This document shows positions 26,181-33,492 of a stretch of DNA of 64,000 nucleotides, piece by piece. The stretch is taken from NCBI RefSeq assembly GCF_000156655.1, contig NZ_DS996843.1, forward strand, positions 205,941 to 269,940, written 5' to 3'. The translations under genes were made by a program, and so were the position numbers. Position 1 is the stretch's first letter; the number at the start of each line of letters is the position of its first letter. This DNA is from Holdemanella biformis DSM 3989. Lineage in GTDB: Bacteria > Bacillota_I > Bacilli_A > Erysipelotrichales > Erysipelotrichaceae. The notes beneath the pieces are model-generated. The model did no database searches. It was not told where the DNA came from and was given only the letters and a program-made list of their open reading frames with translations.

Positions 26181-26352
26181 CATTTTCTTCTAGATATCTT
26201 AGATATACAGCTTTAGTAGCTTCTGCATCAGCAATTGCTTCTTCAATTGTATCCCCACCACCTACACATCCTTTTAAATCCGGATACTCAACACACCATT
26301 CTGTTTTTCCATTTTCTAAATGTATAGGATATACTTTCATTGCATAGTCCAT
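26155..26352 (-). CDS. HicB-like antitoxin-family protein, 65 aa
   Basis: The sequence runs VYPIHLENGKTEWCVEYPDLKGCVGGGDTIEEAIADAEATKAVYL, the HicB-like partial RNase H fold. GAAAGGAAG lies before the ATG. HicB normally binds the mRNA interferase HicA, encoded beside it, but no HicA-sized gene with the dsRBD-like fold is present on either side. It is therefore an orphan. The C-terminal DNA-binding part seen in full HicB is missing, as in many short HicB-like proteins. Confidence 0.8.
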   Translation of the reverse strand: MDYAMKVYPIHLENGKTEWCVEYPDLKGCVGGGDTIEEAIADAEATKAVYLRYLEENEKEQCSKS

Positions 26353-26466
26353 ACTATCTTTCTTCCTTTCTTCAACTAATTCTCATATATCTAAGTATAA
26401 CAAACCCACATGTAAATTATATACAAAAACAGACTGAACATTCAAAATTCAGCCTGTACTTTTATA

Positions 26467-27387
26467 CTATTTAACTATTTCTTGGATTTTTTCTGCAATA
26501 TGTTTTGCGTCCAAACCATAGTAACCCAATAAATCTTTCGGTTTTCCACTTCTACCAAATGTATCCTGCATACCTAACATATATTGTCTGCATGCAATTC
26601 CTTCAGGTGCAAGAACTTCACTCACTGCACTTCCAAGCCCTCCATAAATATTGTGTTCTTCTACAGTTACAATCACATCATGCGTCTTGGCTGTTTCAAT
26701 AATCAATTTCTTATCGATTGGTTTGATAGTTGGAATATCGATGATTGTTGGTTCGAAATTTAATAATTCACTTGCCTTCAAGCTTTCCTGCACCATTAAT
26801 CCAGAAGCAATGATAGCTACCTTGCTTCCTTTTTTTAGTACATTTCCTTTGCCGAATTCAAATTTGTAGTTTTCATCATATACATCCTCTACTCCTAGTC
26901 TTCCTAATCGCACATAACATGGTCCTTCAATAGAGTATACGGCCTTGATGATTTCTTCAGTCTGTTTGGCATCACATGGCTGAAATACCTTCATATTTGG
27001 AATAGAACGCATTAGAGCTAAGTCTTCAATACACTGATGGCTTGCCCCATCTTCTCCGACACTGATACCGGCATGCGTAGCACATACTTTAACATTCAAG
27101 TTAGGATAACAGATACTGTTACGAATTTGCTCAAAAGCTCGGCCTGCCGCAAACATTGCAAAACTTGATGCATAAACAACCTTATTACTTGCGGCCATAC
27201 CAGCAGCGACTGCCATCATATTTCCTTCGGCAATTCCCATATTGAAATGATGTTCCGGTCTTGCCTTTTTAGCTTCGATTGTCTTTGTAGATTTTGTAAG
27301 GTCGGCATCCAATACAAATAGATCATCATGTTCTACGATTAGTTTTGCCAAAGTCTTTCCATACGCTTCTCTTGTTGCCGTTGCCAT
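26467..27387 (-). CDS. Transketolase, C-terminal subunit (operon I)
   Basis: The pyrimidine-binding and C-terminal halves of a split transketolase, 306 residues: FNMGIAEGNMMAVAAGMA with the catalytic glutamate near residue 54, CATHAGISVGEDGASHQC, and VEEHNIYGGLGSAVSE. It works with the preceding N-terminal subunit to move two-carbon ketol units using thiamine diphosphate. Its start overlaps the stop of that subunit (TAATG). It is the last gene of operon I. It is closely similar in protein and DNA to 37717-38646. Confidence 0.93.
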   Translation of the reverse strand: MATATREAYGKTLAKLIVEHDDLFVLDADLTKSTKTIEAKKARPEHHFNMGIAEGNMMAVAAGMAASNKVVYASSFAMFAAGRAFEQIRNSICYPNLNVKVCATHAGISVGEDGASHQCIEDLALMRSIPNMKVFQPCDAKQTEEIIKAVYSIEGPCYVRLGRLGVEDVYDENYKFEFGKGNVLKKGSKVAIIASGLMVQESLKASELLNFEPTIIDIPTIKPIDKKLIIETAKTHDVIVTVEEHNIYGGLGSAVSEVLAPEGIACRQYMLGMQDTFGRSGKPKDLLGYYGLDAKHIAEKIQEIVK

Positions 27388-28205
27388 TATTCAAGACCTC
27401 CTAATTCCTTCATTGCAGTTTCATACTGTTCATCATTTGGTGCAGCTCCATGCCATGCATAATTATTTTCCATGAAAGATACACCTTTCCCCTTGATTGT
27501 ATGGGCAATAATCATTGTTGGTTTATCCTTTACTTGTTTAGCTTGTTCAAACGCATTTCTTAGTTCATCAAAATCATGTCCATTTACATCTAATACATTC
27601 CATCCAAATGCTTCAAATTTACTCATAAATGGTTCTGGTGAAATCACATCCTCAATATTTCCATCGATCTGTAAATGATTATAGTCTAGAATTGCACATA
27701 AGTTATCTAGCTTATAATGACTTGCCGCCATAGCTGCTTCCCATACTTCACCTTCCTCACATTCGCCATCACCTAATAAAGCATAGATACGATGATTATT
27801 TCCATCTACTTTATTTGTGATAGCCATACCGACTGCACAAGAAATTCCTTGTCCTAAAGATCCAGTAGACATATCCACACCAGAAACATAATTCATATTA
27901 GGGTGTCCTTGTAATTTTGAATCGATATGTCTAAATCCTTTTAAATCTTCAATATCAATAAATCCCTTTTCTGCCAATGTAGCATATAATACTGGACTGG
28001 CATGTCCTTTACTCAATACAAAACGATCCCGATCGATTGTATTTACATTATCCTTATTGATATCCATCTGTTCAAAGTATAGTTCAGTCAGAATGTCTGC
28101 TGCACTCAATGATCCTCCTGGATGTCCTGATTTTGCACTATATACTTCAGTAACAATATTTCTACGAATATTTTTGGCATGAACTTTTAATTCTTCATTT
28201 GTCAT
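27387..28205 (-). CDS. Transketolase, N-terminal (thiamine diphosphate) subunit (operon I)
   Basis: A 272-residue N-terminal half with the thiamine diphosphate motif GDGECEEGEVWEAAMAASHYKLDNLCAILDYN and the loops KSGHPGGSLSAADIL and SKGHASPVLYA. Split transketolases of this kind serve pentose, apulose, sulfosugar or other C2-transfer pathways. It lies directly behind a hairpin plus T-run (28218-28249), so its level may differ from the upstream genes. Confidence 0.93.
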   Translation of the reverse strand: MTNEELKVHAKNIRRNIVTEVYSAKSGHPGGSLSAADILTELYFEQMDINKDNVNTIDRDRFVLSKGHASPVLYATLAEKGFIDIEDLKGFRHIDSKLQGHPNMNYVSGVDMSTGSLGQGISCAVGMAITNKVDGNNHRIYALLGDGECEEGEVWEAAMAASHYKLDNLCAILDYNHLQIDGNIEDVISPEPFMSKFEAFGWNVLDVNGHDFDELRNAFEQAKQVKDKPTMIIAHTIKGKGVSFMENNYAWHGAAPNDEQYETAMKELGGLE

Positions 28206-28217
28206 TTTGATTCCTCC

Positions 28218-28249
28218 TAAAAAAGAGATGCGTATAAATCCACATCTCT
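28218..28249 (-). terminator. Intercistronic terminator/attenuator before the operon I transketolase
   Basis: AGAGATG and CATCTCT form a seven-base stem followed by TTTTTT on the minus strand, which abuts the AGGAGG of the next gene. Because downstream genes clearly belong to the operon, it more likely sets partial read-through or protects mRNA ends. Confidence 0.65.
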
Positions 28250-28271
28250 CAAAATAATTTTATATTTGTTA

Positions 28272-29210
28272 TTACATTAAATTGTCCAACATTACCTCAG
28301 TCGAACGCTTAACAGTATTGATTTCAGCTTCTTGACTACGAGATGCAATATGTGCTGTCAAGATGAAATTCTTCATTGCTAATAATTCTTGAATCCAATC
28401 TTCATCTTTGGGTGGTTCTGTTGTCCAGACATCACTAGCTACAGCTTTTACTTCACCATTTTTCAATGCTTCATAAATAGCATGTTCATTAACGATTCCT
28501 CCACGTGCCGCATTTACTAAAACTGCAGTTTTCTTCATCATTTTAAATTCTTCAGTTGAAATCATATCCTTAGTTTCTTCTGTTAATGGAACATGTAAAG
28601 AAATAAAATCACAATTTTTTAGAATATCTTCTACTGTTGTAAACGTTGCATGATATTCATCTAAAACTTCTTGTTTTACTGGGAATGCATCATAGCAATA
28701 TACTTGCATTCCAATACCATTTGCCATGCGTGCCACATGTTTTCCAATGTTACCAAATCCAATGATACCTACTTTTTTACCATACAATTCGAAACCAGTA
28801 GGCTTTACCCATTCATGATTCTTTACATCCATGGCATTACTAACTAGATCTCTAGCACACGCAAACATCATTCCTACTGTCAATTCAGCTACTGCATTTG
28901 AATTTGTACCTACGCAACGTCCTACTTTAATGCCCATTTCTTCACAGGTTGGCAAGTCAATGTTATCTACGCCAATACCAAATTTTACAATGCTTTTTAA
29001 ATTTTTACATTGAAGGAGCAATTCACGATTACATGAATCTACTCCAACAATAATTCCCTCAGCTTCTTTTGCTTTTTCAACAAATACTTCACGAGGGACT
29101 GGTTTTCCCGTATCATTCCAATCAACTTCGTAACCAGCTGCTTCTAGTTGTTTTTTATATTCCTCACCATATTTCGCATAACCGCGAGGTGTAATTAAAA
29201 TTTTTCCCAT
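28272..29210 (-). CDS. D-isomer-specific 2-hydroxyacid dehydrogenase (operon I)
   Basis: A 312-residue NAD-dependent dehydrogenase of the phosphoglycerate dehydrogenase family. The dinucleotide loop is VGIIGFGNIGKHVA, and the catalytic Arg/Glu/His set is seen in NAARGGIVNE (Arg), a downstream Glu, and LTAHIASRSQEAE (His). The substrate is not phosphoglycerate by default: in this operon it probably reduces or oxidises a 2-keto/2-hydroxy sugar acid, for example hydroxypyruvate made or used by transketolase (inference). It starts one base within the stop of the aldolase gene. A paralogue is at 43741-44673. Confidence 0.88.
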   Translation of the reverse strand: MGKILITPRGYAKYGEEYKKQLEAAGYEVDWNDTGKPVPREVFVEKAKEAEGIIVGVDSCNRELLLQCKNLKSIVKFGIGVDNIDLPTCEEMGIKVGRCVGTNSNAVAELTVGMMFACARDLVSNAMDVKNHEWVKPTGFELYGKKVGIIGFGNIGKHVARMANGIGMQVYCYDAFPVKQEVLDEYHATFTTVEDILKNCDFISLHVPLTEETKDMISTEEFKMMKKTAVLVNAARGGIVNEHAIYEALKNGEVKAVASDVWTTEPPKDEDWIQELLAMKNFILTAHIASRSQEAEINTVKRSTEVMLDNLM

Positions 29211-29845
29211 TATTTAGCCTCTTTTGCTTTTACAAATTCATCACGAAGCATTTTCGCATTCTTAGCAATATCTTCTGCAGAACCTTTAGTCAATAGTCCT
29301 CCAACGCCTAATGCTTCAGCTCCATTTCCTACCCATTCTTTAACATTTTCAGGAGTAATACCTCCGCTAGCTAAAACTGGAATCTGTGGACATGGTACTT
29401 TGAATACTTTAGCCAAGTTTGGTCCATAATAGTTTGAAATAGGGAATGCTTTAATAAATGAAGCTCCTGCTTTTAATGCATTCAATGATTCTGAATATGA
29501 TGTGCATCCAGGACCATATGGAATCTGATATAAGTTACAAATTTCTTGTACATCTGGATCAAAGTTTGGTGCCACCATGAATTCTGCGCCATTCATAATT
29601 GCTAAACGAGCTGTTGTTGCATCTAAAACCGTTCCCGCTCCAACACAAATCTTATCTCCAAACTTTTCTTTAATAGCTTTGATAACATCTCCTGCATTCG
29701 AATTTGTGTAGCTAATTTCCATTGCATCAACTCCACCTTTTAAACATCCTTCTGCAATTTCTAATCCACGTTCAATTGTTTCTACACGCACTACCGCGAA
29801 AATTCCTGTTTCTTTAATTCTTACTACTGTTTCTGCTCTACCCAT
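29210..29845 (-). CDS. KDPG/KHG-type aldolase (Eda family)
   Basis: A class I aldolase, 211 residues from MGRAETVVRIKETG. Family features are FAVVR (catalytic region), AMEISYTN, VGAGTVLD, MVAPNFDP and the Schiff-base lysine in FIKAFPIS, followed by PVLASGGITPENV. It splits 2-keto-3-deoxy-6-phosphogluconate or a similar 2-keto-3-deoxy acid into pyruvate and an aldehyde. The frame extends to 29896, but the upstream part overlaps the deacetylase and lacks a start signal. Its presence implies that the imported sugar is converted to a 2-keto-3-deoxy acid. Confidence 0.92.
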   Translation of the reverse strand: MGRAETVVRIKETGIFAVVRVETIERGLEIAEGCLKGGVDAMEISYTNSNAGDVIKAIKEKFGDKICVGAGTVLDATTARLAIMNGAEFMVAPNFDPDVQEICNLYQIPYGPGCTSYSESLNALKAGASFIKAFPISNYYGPNLAKVFKVPCPQIPVLASGGITPENVKEWVGNGAEALGVGGLLTKGSAEDIAKNAKMLRDEFVKAKEAK

Positions 29846-29867
29846 CTTAAATACCTTCTTCCTTTTT

Positions 29868-30632
29868 TTATATTTCTTTAGTTGTGATAAAATCAAACTT
29901 ATCTAGTCCTGTCTTCTTAAAACTTTCATATAAATGAGTACCTCCTGTAAAATTATCAATAAATGATCCTTCAACTAAAACAGGATGTACATAAACCTCT
30001 ACTGCATCAGCATCAATCAATGCTGGATTATTTTTTTTCATATTTTTATCAAATGTTGCTACACTACTAGAATACGTTGGATGTTTTAAATTTAACTCGT
30101 CCATAGTTTTAATCCATTGATTTCCATACCAATCTCTAAATTTTGAACCATTGAAATAACTATTCCCAATATACCTAACTGATTTAAATCCATATTTTTT
30201 TAATAATGGTATTAAAGCAGTCATTACTGGTTTTTCATAAAATGCACAGTGATGTGAATCAATATTCATAAGCGTAAAACCACCAGATAAATACTTTTTA
30301 ATCTGTGCTTCCAACTCATTTTGAATAACATCAACATTTAAATTAAAATATTTGTGAAAAAAGTCAGGACGATAATCAAACATGTCATAACGTGCATATT
30401 GTTTTAATTTTTTATAATCTCCAGTTAATGGAGTTCCTTCAAACAAATTAATATGAAGTCCAACTTTATCTTGAAACCCTTCTTCTTTAGCTATACGTAC
30501 TGCTTCATCAAAATAATTTGTATTCACCATAACCGAAGTTTGTGAAATATAACCCTCTCTCATTGCTTTCAAGACACCTAAATTTGCTTCATGTGTTCTT
30601 CCAAAATCATCACCATTTAAAATAATACGCAT
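29868..30632 (-). CDS. ChbG/YdjC-family carbohydrate deacetylase
   Basis: A 254-residue cytoplasmic hydrolase, started at MRIILNGDDFG behind GAGGAAGG. The metal-binding Asp-Asp (GDDFG), VGLHINLFEGTPL and IDSHHCAFYEKP segments match YdjC/ChbG, which removes acetyl groups from phosphorylated chito-oligosaccharides. In this PTS operon it suggests that the transported sugar carries an N-acetyl or similar group. The next genes show no deaminase, however, so the fit is incomplete. Confidence 0.87.
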   Translation of the reverse strand: MRIILNGDDFGRTHEANLGVLKAMREGYISQTSVMVNTNYFDEAVRIAKEEGFQDKVGLHINLFEGTPLTGDYKKLKQYARYDMFDYRPDFFHKYFNLNVDVIQNELEAQIKKYLSGGFTLMNIDSHHCAFYEKPVMTALIPLLKKYGFKSVRYIGNSYFNGSKFRDWYGNQWIKTMDELNLKHPTYSSSVATFDKNMKKNNPALIDADAVEVYVHPVLVEGSFIDNFTGGTHLYESFKKTGLDKFDFITTKEI

Positions 30633-30717
30633 TTTATTCAACCTTCCTCTAATCACTAGAAGTATTTACAATTCACTTCTTTATTCTTCTTGAACGTAAT
30701 CTATATTTATTATTGAT

Positions 30718-31536
30718 TTAGAAGAAACCAATTAATGTTCCAACAATTCCAATCGCAATCAAAATACATAAAATTACGTTAACATTCATTTTCTTTTTCA
30801 ATAACCCAACTGTTAACAATGTAATTCCTAAAGGTAACATTCCTTTGAAAATACTATCTAAAACTGAAGTCTGAACATTTAAATCTCCGCTTGATAAATG
30901 CAATACCATGCCTGAAGAAACAGTTACATAAGAAGCTGCTAAACCTCCTAAAACAGTAGCTCCTACTACAGTTGCTTTTTCTGTAACTGCATTAATTAAT
31001 CCACCACTAATAATTTTAGTAATTCCTTCTCGGCCTCCATAATAACCTTTCATGAAAGACCAATAACCTAATCCATACAAAACAACACCAATTATGATTA
31101 AATATAATACTGGGGCAAACAAATTACCTTCTTGAGCCATGCCTAAAATAATTCCTAAAGCAATTGGAGACAATGTTCCTTGCCAAATCGTATCCCCAAC
31201 ACCTGCAAGAGGACCCATTAATCCAGTTTTCACACTTGAAATCATTTCTGGATCAATATTTTCCCCATTAGCTTTTTGTTCTTCTAAAGCTAATGTCATA
31301 CCAATAATACATCCTCCAATATTAGGTTCCGTATTAAAGAATTCCATGTGACGCTTACACGCATCCTTCATCTCTTCTGTATGTTCACCATATAATTTAG
31401 CTAATGATGGTGCTATTGCATGCACAACGCCTGGTGCTTGCATACGTTCATAGTTATACATACAATGACTAAAGAACGTCCAAATTAAATATGATTTTAC
31501 AAGATCTTTTTTAGTTAAACTTTTCTTTTCTGACAT
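30718..31536 (-). CDS. PTS mannose-family transporter subunit IID (operon I)
   Basis: A membrane partner of IIC that forms the sugar channel. It has 272 residues, with the family N-terminus LTKKDLVKSYLIWTFFSHCMYNYERMQAPG and the segment EFFNTEPNIGGCIIGMTLALEEQKANGE. The central GLMGPLAGVGDTIWQGTLSPI motif is strongly conserved, and membrane helices fill the second half. AAAGGAG precedes the ATG. It lies in the order IIA-IIB-IIC-IID typical of complete mannose-family systems. Confidence 0.95.
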   Translation of the reverse strand: MSEKKSLTKKDLVKSYLIWTFFSHCMYNYERMQAPGVVHAIAPSLAKLYGEHTEEMKDACKRHMEFFNTEPNIGGCIIGMTLALEEQKANGENIDPEMISSVKTGLMGPLAGVGDTIWQGTLSPIALGIILGMAQEGNLFAPVLYLIIIGVVLYGLGYWSFMKGYYGGREGITKIISGGLINAVTEKATVVGATVLGGLAASYVTVSSGMVLHLSSGDLNVQTSVLDSIFKGMLPLGITLLTVGLLKKKMNVNVILCILIAIGIVGTLIGFF

Positions 31537-31548
31537 ATTATTTCTCCT

Positions 31549-32310
31549 TTATTCAGCGATAGCTTCTGATTTTTGCAAAAATGCCATAATTACTGCTAGT
31601 AATCCAATTACTAATAAAGGTAAGTTCATATAAGTATATAGAACAAATCCTAACAAAAAGTATAAATAAGCTCTATTTCCTGTATTAGATAAGATTGCTT
31701 TGAAGTTCATAGCAATTCCTAAAGCAGGTAAAATCGTACCAATTGTTGTTAAGCAATCAATCACAGGTGTTCCTTTTAATGAATCCAACATTCCAGTAAT
31801 TACATCAGCGCCACTGAAAACTGCAATTGCAACTGGAGTAACGTATAAAATCATTTTAAAAATTTGACTAGGAATAATATTCCATAGAACAATCTTTTTA
31901 ACATCACCTGTATTAACAACTTTATCCATTGCATGTACAATAGCAATATCTCCAGTCATATAAATCATCCAAACCAAGTTTCCTAACAACGAGATAGGAA
32001 CTGCCAAGCTAACAGCCACTTGAGCTGATGTTCCAGAAATAATGGCTAATGCTGTTCCTACACAACCAGCCAAACCTTCATCCATAGTTTGTGCCCCACC
32101 TGCCGTAATTTGTGCCAAATATGTAGCATTAATTGCTGCACCCACGATGCAACCTTTTACTGGATCTCCTAAAATAATTCCAACTGCAACACCTTGTAAT
32201 AATGGACGTCTAAATGCCCAACCTAAATTGACTGTAAACCATGGTGTACCATTAGCTCCCAAATAATAAACCAAACCAATAAGAATAGCCTGTAAAATTG
32301 AAATATGCAT
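31549..32310 (-). CDS. PTS mannose/sorbose-family transporter subunit IIC (operon I)
   Basis: A polytopic membrane protein of 253 residues. The start ISILQAILIGLVYYLGANGTPW and the repeat GVAVGIILGDPVKGCIVGAAINATYLAQITAGGAQTMDEGLAG are hallmarks of the sorbose/mannose IIC family. It forms the substrate-binding channel with IID. Substrate cannot be deduced from sequence. Confidence 0.95.
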   Translation of the reverse strand: MHISILQAILIGLVYYLGANGTPWFTVNLGWAFRRPLLQGVAVGIILGDPVKGCIVGAAINATYLAQITAGGAQTMDEGLAGCVGTALAIISGTSAQVAVSLAVPISLLGNLVWMIYMTGDIAIVHAMDKVVNTGDVKKIVLWNIIPSQIFKMILYVTPVAIAVFSGADVITGMLDSLKGTPVIDCLTTIGTILPALGIAMNFKAILSNTGNRAYLYFLLGFVLYTYMNLPLLVIGLLAVIMAFLQKSEAIAE

Positions 32311-32325
32311 AATTCTCTCTTCCTC

Positions 32326-32802
32326 CTATAAATATTTATTTAAATCCACTTTTTCCATATTTGGAACCACTTGAATATAAACATTCACTCCTCTATCTAG
32401 CAAATTTTTAAATACGACTTTTTCATCGTTACTTGCTGCAATATTTTTATACAATTTATCTCGTCCTTGTTTTGATCCCATTCCTCCTAAATTGATTTCA
32501 TTAATTTCTACTCCATTATTTATTAAAGCTTCAAATGTTTCTGGTCCTTTAGCTAATAAAATATATTTTTTTCCTTCATTATCTTTATTTTCTAACAATT
32601 CTTTTGTAGCTTGTTCAACCGTAACGGCTGTAGCTTTAAGATGTTTAGGTGCCGCTCCTGTGATAACTGCACTTAAGAATGGATCTTTTGCAACTTTATC
32701 ATCAACAATTAAAATTTCTTTCCCTCCAACATACGATACCCATGCTGTCATGACCTGTCCATGAATTAAACGATCATCGATTCTTGATAATACAATACTC
32801 AT
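32326..32802 (-). CDS. PTS mannose-family IIB phosphocarrier (operon I)
   Basis: A cytoplasmic IIB protein of 158 residues. The phosphorylated histidine is in VLSRIDDRLIHGQVMTAWV (His15), and the LGGMGSKQGRDKLYKN segment is typical. It passes phosphate from IIA to the incoming sugar at C6 or an equivalent hydroxyl. It lies between IIA and IIC with about 15-base gaps, so the four are one transcript. Confidence 0.95.
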   Translation of the reverse strand: MSIVLSRIDDRLIHGQVMTAWVSYVGGKEILIVDDKVAKDPFLSAVITGAAPKHLKATAVTVEQATKELLENKDNEGKKYILLAKGPETFEALINNGVEINEINLGGMGSKQGRDKLYKNIAASNDEKVVFKNLLDRGVNVYIQVVPNMEKVDLNKYL

Positions 32803-32817
32803 AATTTAAATCTCCTT

Positions 32818-33219
32818 TCATTGATACATACTTAATGATAATTTATTAATTCCAGATTTTCCTATATCTAATAATTGATTTGCCAAATCTTCAACATCTG
32901 TTGTTTCTCTTTTAATTAAGCATTCTAATAAAATAGGTAAGTTTACTCCAGTTACACATACTATCTTTTTATCTTTAACTTGACTAATTGCTCTTGCAGA
33001 AGCATTGAATGGACTAGCTCCCTGCAAATCAGTCAACAACAAAACATCATCTTTAGATTCTTCACAAAAATGAATTACTTTTTCTGTAAATTCATCAATG
33101 CTATCATTTAATGTTAATCCTATATAATCCAAACCTTCTACAGGACCCATAATGACTTTAGATGCATTACATAACCCTTCTGCAAATGTCCCATGTGTAG
33201 CAACTAATACTTGAATCAT
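32818..33219 (-). CDS. PTS mannose-family IIA phosphocarrier (operon I, first gene)
   Basis: A 133-residue IIA-man fold protein, started at MIQVLVATHG behind AAAAGGAG; a GTG nine bases earlier would shorten the spacing. The phosphorylated histidine is in VATHGTFAEGL. DVLLLTDLQGASPFNASAR and VTGVNLPILLECL are family signatures. It is the first gene of operon I. The upstream 273-base gap is shared with the divergent LevR-like regulator. Confidence 0.94.
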   Translation of the reverse strand: MIQVLVATHGTFAEGLCNASKVIMGPVEGLDYIGLTLNDSIDEFTEKVIHFCEESKDDVLLLTDLQGASPFNASARAISQVKDKKIVCVTGVNLPILLECLIKRETTDVEDLANQLLDIGKSGINKLSLSMYQ

Positions 33220-33228
33220 GGTATTCAC

Positions 33229-33492
33229 TCCTTTTTTGATTCTATTTTTTTCGTTGTGTCGACTTCAACTACACCAACATAATATCCACGTAAGGACTTA
33301 AATGCAAATCACTATATTTTTTTAGTTTATTATGCGTGTTACACGTTTATATGCTTTATATATGACTTTTTTACAGATTTTTTACACTTTAAATATAATT
33401 AGTATACATTTTTTATTTAACAAATAATTGTTTTTGTGTACAATATAATCATAAAATATCACATAAAAATTTAATAAAAGGAGAAAAATAAT
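33229..33492. promoter_or_regulatory. Divergent promoter region between PTS operon I and the LevR-like gene
   Basis: AT-rich gap holding promoters for both directions. A TATAAT-like -10 lies near 33443-33448 on the plus strand. A perfect 11-bp palindrome, CGTGTTACACG, at 33335-33345 is a likely operator. I looked for a sigma-54 promoter (GG and GC dinucleotides ten bases apart) before the PTS operon and saw none. Confidence 0.5.

Noticed and set aside
28225-28248. Fourth copy of the MATE/kinase leader motif
   Set aside because: The TAAATCCA match is on the opposite strand to transcription and the hairpin is a plain seven-base stem, so the likeness is probably chance.
33229-33492. Sigma-54 promoter for the PTS operon
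   Set aside because: No GG-N10-GC pair with the right surroundings was found on the minus strand.
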